Shown: piece by piece, positions 62,401 through 64,000 of the stretch
Numbering within the stretch: the stretch's first letter is position 1
Layout of the letters: each line of letters begins with the position of its first letter
Assembly (NCBI GenBank): GCA_964612075.1
Contig: CAZTFC010000007.1
Coordinates: forward strand, 1 to 64,000
DNA length: 64,000 nucleotides
Direction of reading: 5' to 3'
Origin: UBA2219 sp964612075
GTDB lineage: Bacteria; Desulfobacterota; Deferrimicrobia; Deferrimicrobiales; Deferrimicrobiaceae
Notes under the pieces: model-generated
The model's database searches: none
The model's input: the letters and a program-made list of their open reading frames with translations, nothing else
What the model was told of the DNA's origin: nothing
Position numbers and translations under genes: made by a program

Positions 62401-62656
62401 GCGCGTCGGGGCGCTCCTTCGCGATGATCTCCGCGAGGGAGGCGACGTTGAGCGGCTCGATGTAGGTCACGTCCGCCATGGCCGGGTCGGTCATGATCGT
62501 CGCGGGGTTCGAGTTGACCAGGACGATCTCGTAGCCCAGCTTCCTCAGGGCCTTGCACGCCTGGGTCCCGGAATAGTCGAACTCGCATGCCTGCCCGATG
62601 ATGATCGGGCCGGACCCGATGATCAGGATCTTGCGGATGTCGTCGCGTCTGGGCAT
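59453..62656 (-). CDS. carB: carbamoyl-phosphate synthase large subunit
   Basis: CarB makes carbamoyl phosphate from bicarbonate, ammonia and two ATP for arginine and pyrimidine synthesis. The 1067-residue product has two duplicated ATP-grasp halves: the first starts with KILIIGSGPIIIGQACEFDY and the second with KILVLGGGPNRIGQGIEFDY. A C-terminal MGS-like allosteric domain (about 935-1067) follows. ATG 62656 is chosen over the in-frame start at 62743 since GGGGAGAAGCC lies right before it and the protein begins at the normal place. The small subunit carA is not next to it. Confidence 0.97.
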   Translation of the reverse strand: MPRRDDIRKILIIGSGPIIIGQACEFDYSGTQACKALRKLGYEIVLVNSNPATIMTDPAMADVTYIEPLNVASLAEIIAKERPDALLPNLGGQTGLNLSSALANAGVLEKYGVKVIGVNIDAIKRGEDRQEFKNTMARLGIEVPRSDIATSYEEALRVVREIGLPVVIRPAYTMGGTGGGFAYNMEEFQTIATRGLSVSPVSQILVEESVLGWEELELEVVRDAGGRKITVCFIENVDAMGVHTGDSYCTAPMLTISRELQERLQKYSYDIVDAIEVIGGTNIQFAHNPETGRVVVIEINPRTSRSSALASKATGFPIAFVSSLLACGLSLDEIPYWRDGSLEKYTPSGDYVVVKFARWAFEKFKGVQDRLGTQMRAVGEVMSIGKNYKEALQKAIRSLEIGRYGLGFAKDFHRKPLEALMEMLSEATSERQFVMYEALRKGATVDVLHEKTHIKAWFIEQMRELVQLEERILEHRGKLPPDDLLVRAKKDGFADRYLAKLLGVSEKEVRDRRTALGVVEAWDAVPVSGAENAAYYYSTYNAPDRVEASPRRKILVLGGGPNRIGQGIEFDYCCVHAAFAIRDEGLESIMINCNPETVSTDYDTSNKLYFEPLTLEDALAIYEKEKPEGVIVQFGGQTPLNLAAELEAAGVRIIGTSPAVIDLAEDRDRFRKIIERLGIPQAESGMAATFEEAISIAKKIGYPLMVRPSYVLGGRAMEKVHDEEMLREYLAKAVEISPERPILIDRFLEDAIEAEADAISDGTDAFVPAVMEHIELAGVHSGDSACVIPPVNIPRRHIDTIEEYTKKIAVEFGVVGLMNVQYAIAGEIVYILEANPRASRTVPLVSKVCNIPMARLATQVMLGKKLADLGLARRPIPHFGVKEAVFPFNMFPEVDPILGPEMRSTGEVLGMAENYGEAYYKAQLAAGQALPLSGTVLITVHDSDRAGALEAARRFAELGFSIVATDGTRKYLEANGVPAQTIKKVHEGRPNITDAIKNGEIHLVVNTPVGKTGAHDDSYIRKAAIRFRIPYITTTAAAIATAKGIAAMKGGPGTLRSLQQYHAGIGG

Positions 62657-62871
62657 GGCTTCTCCCCTGTCCCGGGTGATGTGATACGGGTCATCGATGG
62701 AAATATCCCACGGTAGTAAACCGCATGCCGGGGATTTTGCCAAGTATCGAAACGGCTCCGGGAGAAAATGCGCGCGGTCGGGCCGCGGAGGGGGAATCGG
62801 GAATACAATTTAATTATGAGCGGCAAGAGCCTACCAAACCAACGTTTCCGGTCGATCGGAGGATCGTCGCA

Positions 62872-63756
62872 ATGACAATACAGGGCAGCAAGAAAATCCT
62901 CGTGGCGGGGGTCGAGGGACGCGCGGGATGGTTCATCGTCCCCGAGCTCCTTTCGGAGGGGCACGAAGTAAGGATTATTGCGGAAGCTACCGATAACATG
63001 AATGAATTCACGGCGCCGCACGTCGATATCGTAAAAGGGTCCATCGGGAACGCGGAGGAACTGCGCAAGGCCCTCGACGGCATGGACGGGGTCTGCCTGA
63101 TGATGATGCCGCACGAGAAGGATGCGGCGCTGGAGGCCCTTCACGGGAAAACGGTGATCGATGCCTGCAGGGAAATGGGGATGCGTCATTTCGTATACGT
63201 TTCGATCTGCTGCGCCGACAGGAGCACGAGGGTGCCTCACCTCGAGGCGATGGGCATGGTCGAGGAGCACCTGAAGCGGTCCGGGCTCTCCTACACGATC
63301 CTGCGCCCGGCCTGGTACATGGAGAATTTCCTGTCGAAGAGGTACCTGTCTTCCATCGAGAAAGGCGTCCTGGCCATGCCGCTGCGGCCCGACCGGACGC
63401 TGGACCTTGTGTCGGCGTCCGACGTCGGGAGGGTCGTCGCGGAGTCGTTCACCGTTCCGGACAAGTTCAAGGAACGGGAGATCGACCTGGCGGGGGATCG
63501 CCTGACGATGGAGGAGATCGCGGAGGAAATCTCCCGCGTCATGCCGAAGGAGGTCGTCTACAAACAGGTTTCACCCGGAGACGAGGGCTGGGAAATGAGC
63601 CGCGACATGGAGGCCATGTTCCGGTGGATGGACGGGCACGGCTTCGGCGCCGACCTCGAACTGGCGGAGAACCTGCTCAAGCGATTCGAGATCGGCCTGG
63701 CCAACCTGCGGACGTTCCTGTACAACCACAGGGAAGATTTCCGCAAGGCGGCCTGA
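62872..63756 (+). CDS. NmrA-like NAD(P)-binding protein
   Basis: The 294-residue product is an NmrA/atypical short-chain dehydrogenase with the nucleotide loop GVEGRAG (13-19), a KGSIGN stretch, VYVSICCAD and the LRPAWYMENF block typical of the NmrA family. Such proteins may reduce substrates or act as redox sensors. ATG 62872 has a GGAGG site about 9 nt upstream. It stands alone, divergent from carB across a 215-nt gap with an AT-rich patch (62801-62818). Its codon use seems less GC-rich than its neighbours. Confidence 0.88.
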   Translation: MTIQGSKKILVAGVEGRAGWFIVPELLSEGHEVRIIAEATDNMNEFTAPHVDIVKGSIGNAEELRKALDGMDGVCLMMMPHEKDAALEALHGKTVIDACREMGMRHFVYVSICCADRSTRVPHLEAMGMVEEHLKRSGLSYTILRPAWYMENFLSKRYLSSIEKGVLAMPLRPDRTLDLVSASDVGRVVAESFTVPDKFKEREIDLAGDRLTMEEIAEEISRVMPKEVVYKQVSPGDEGWEMSRDMEAMFRWMDGHGFGADLELAENLLKRFEIGLANLRTFLYNHREDFRKAA

Positions 63757-63762
63757 AAATCC

Positions 63763-63800
63763 CGGGACGGGGGGGACTTTCGTCCCCTCCGCCCGGTTTT
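63763..63800. terminator. bidirectional terminator between convergent genes
   Basis: CGGGACGGGGGGGAC (63763-63777) pairs with GTCCCCTCCGCCCG (63782-63795) with one bulged A and a TTTC loop. A GAAAA run precedes and TTTT follows. It lies between the convergent NmrA-like and PLP-enzyme genes and can serve both strands. Confidence 0.8.
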
Positions 63801-63802
63801 CC

Positions 63803-64000
63803 CTAGAAGATCTCCTTCCAGCAGCGATGGAACCGTTCCCACATCACCTTCGGGCTCCCGGTGTATCCGATGCTCAGCCGCAGCAGCCCGGGGGACAGGT
63901 GCATCTTCGCCTGCTCGCCGGGGGGGATCTCGCTGGACGTCGACACGGCGGGGCAGCTCATCAGGGTCCTCGAAAACCCCAGGGAAACGGCGTACAGCCC
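63803..64000 (-). CDS. C-terminus of a Cys/Met-metabolism PLP enzyme (partial)
   Basis: Only the last 65 codons are inside the window; the start lies past position 64000. The read-out includes LYAVSLGFSRTLMSCPAVST and the final LLRLSIGYTGSPKVMWERF, which match the C-terminal domain of MetB/MetC/MetY-type transsulfuration enzymes. Which reaction it performs cannot be decided from the fragment. It converges on the NmrA-like gene across the terminator. Confidence 0.8.
   Translation of the reverse strand, partial: GLYAVSLGFSRTLMSCPAVSTSSEIPPGEQAKMHLSPGLLRLSIGYTGSPKVMWERFHRCWKEIF

Noticed and set aside
59001..62588. Long minus-strand frame across carB
   Set aside because: Low-complexity Arg/Gly/Pro sequence; the carB frame holds all ATP-grasp motifs.
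59471..62716. Long plus-strand frame antisense to carB
   Set aside because: A mirror of carB codon usage in high-GC DNA, with no recognisable domain.

Overview
The window is GC-rich (about two thirds G+C by eye), almost fully coding bacterial chromosome with short gaps, many 1-11 nt start/stop overlaps and frequent GTG or TTG starts. Gene content and order (rho-rpmE-...-prfA-prmC-murA-his; rpsU-yqeY-dnaG-rpoD-tRNA; a complete dcw cluster) resemble Geobacter-like Desulfuromonadota and related former Deltaproteobacteria. A MurE with DNPR (meso-diaminopimelate type) and a class A RNase P RNA fit a Gram-negative. The lineage is an inference from synteny and composition, not from a marker-gene tree. 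I see no rRNA, insertion sequence, phage gene or CRISPR array, so this is core rather than accessory DNA.

Layout. 1-1914: pgeF and a degenerate GGDEF protein. 2085-13221: a long same-strand run joining transcription termination (rho), translation (rpmE, prfA, prmC), thymidylate synthesis (thyX), peptidoglycan precursor synthesis (murA) and histidine synthesis (hisD-B-H-A-F-I), ending in a HIT protein. 13271-17899: the macromolecular synthesis operon rpsU-yqeY-dnaG-rpoD, then a CAU-anticodon tRNA with its own promoter and a strong terminator. 17921-20619: a Nif3-like protein, a coiled-coil zinc-ribbon protein, an RNase HI and the RNase P RNA. 20715-38647: a full division and cell wall cluster from mraZ to ftsZ, with a sigma70-type promoter and three MraZ boxes in front. 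38671-46146: a radical SAM protein, YjbQ, then maf-yggS-proC-yggT-DUF167, ilvE on the opposite strand, an exported FKBP and a DUF4126 membrane protein. 46185-64000: more lineage-specific genes: an acetate/succinate CoA-transferase, a three-gene ABC exporter with an AttH/CrtC-like protein, a LOG-family protein, a PAS hybrid histidine kinase, a two-gene cytochrome bd-like membrane complex with fused c-type haem domains, a DUF985 cupin, a small outer-membrane barrel, carB, an NmrA-like dehydrogenase and the end of a transsulfuration-type PLP enzyme.

How it works together. The dcw block encodes nearly the whole cytoplasmic route from UDP-MurNAc to lipid II (MurC, D, E, F, MraY, MurG, plus MurB and Ddl), with MurA upstream in the rho run, and the divisome core FtsL-FtsI-FtsW-FtsQ-FtsA-FtsZ. 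The his run encodes the middle and late steps of histidine synthesis; hisG, hisE and hisC are not in the window. The most unusual locus is 55670-58284: two adjacent proteins that both look like the haem-carrying subunit of cytochrome bd. The first has lost a haem ligand and carries two CXXCH haem c sites, the second keeps the ligand, and no cydB is nearby. It lies divergently from the sensor kinase across an inverted-repeat-bearing gap.
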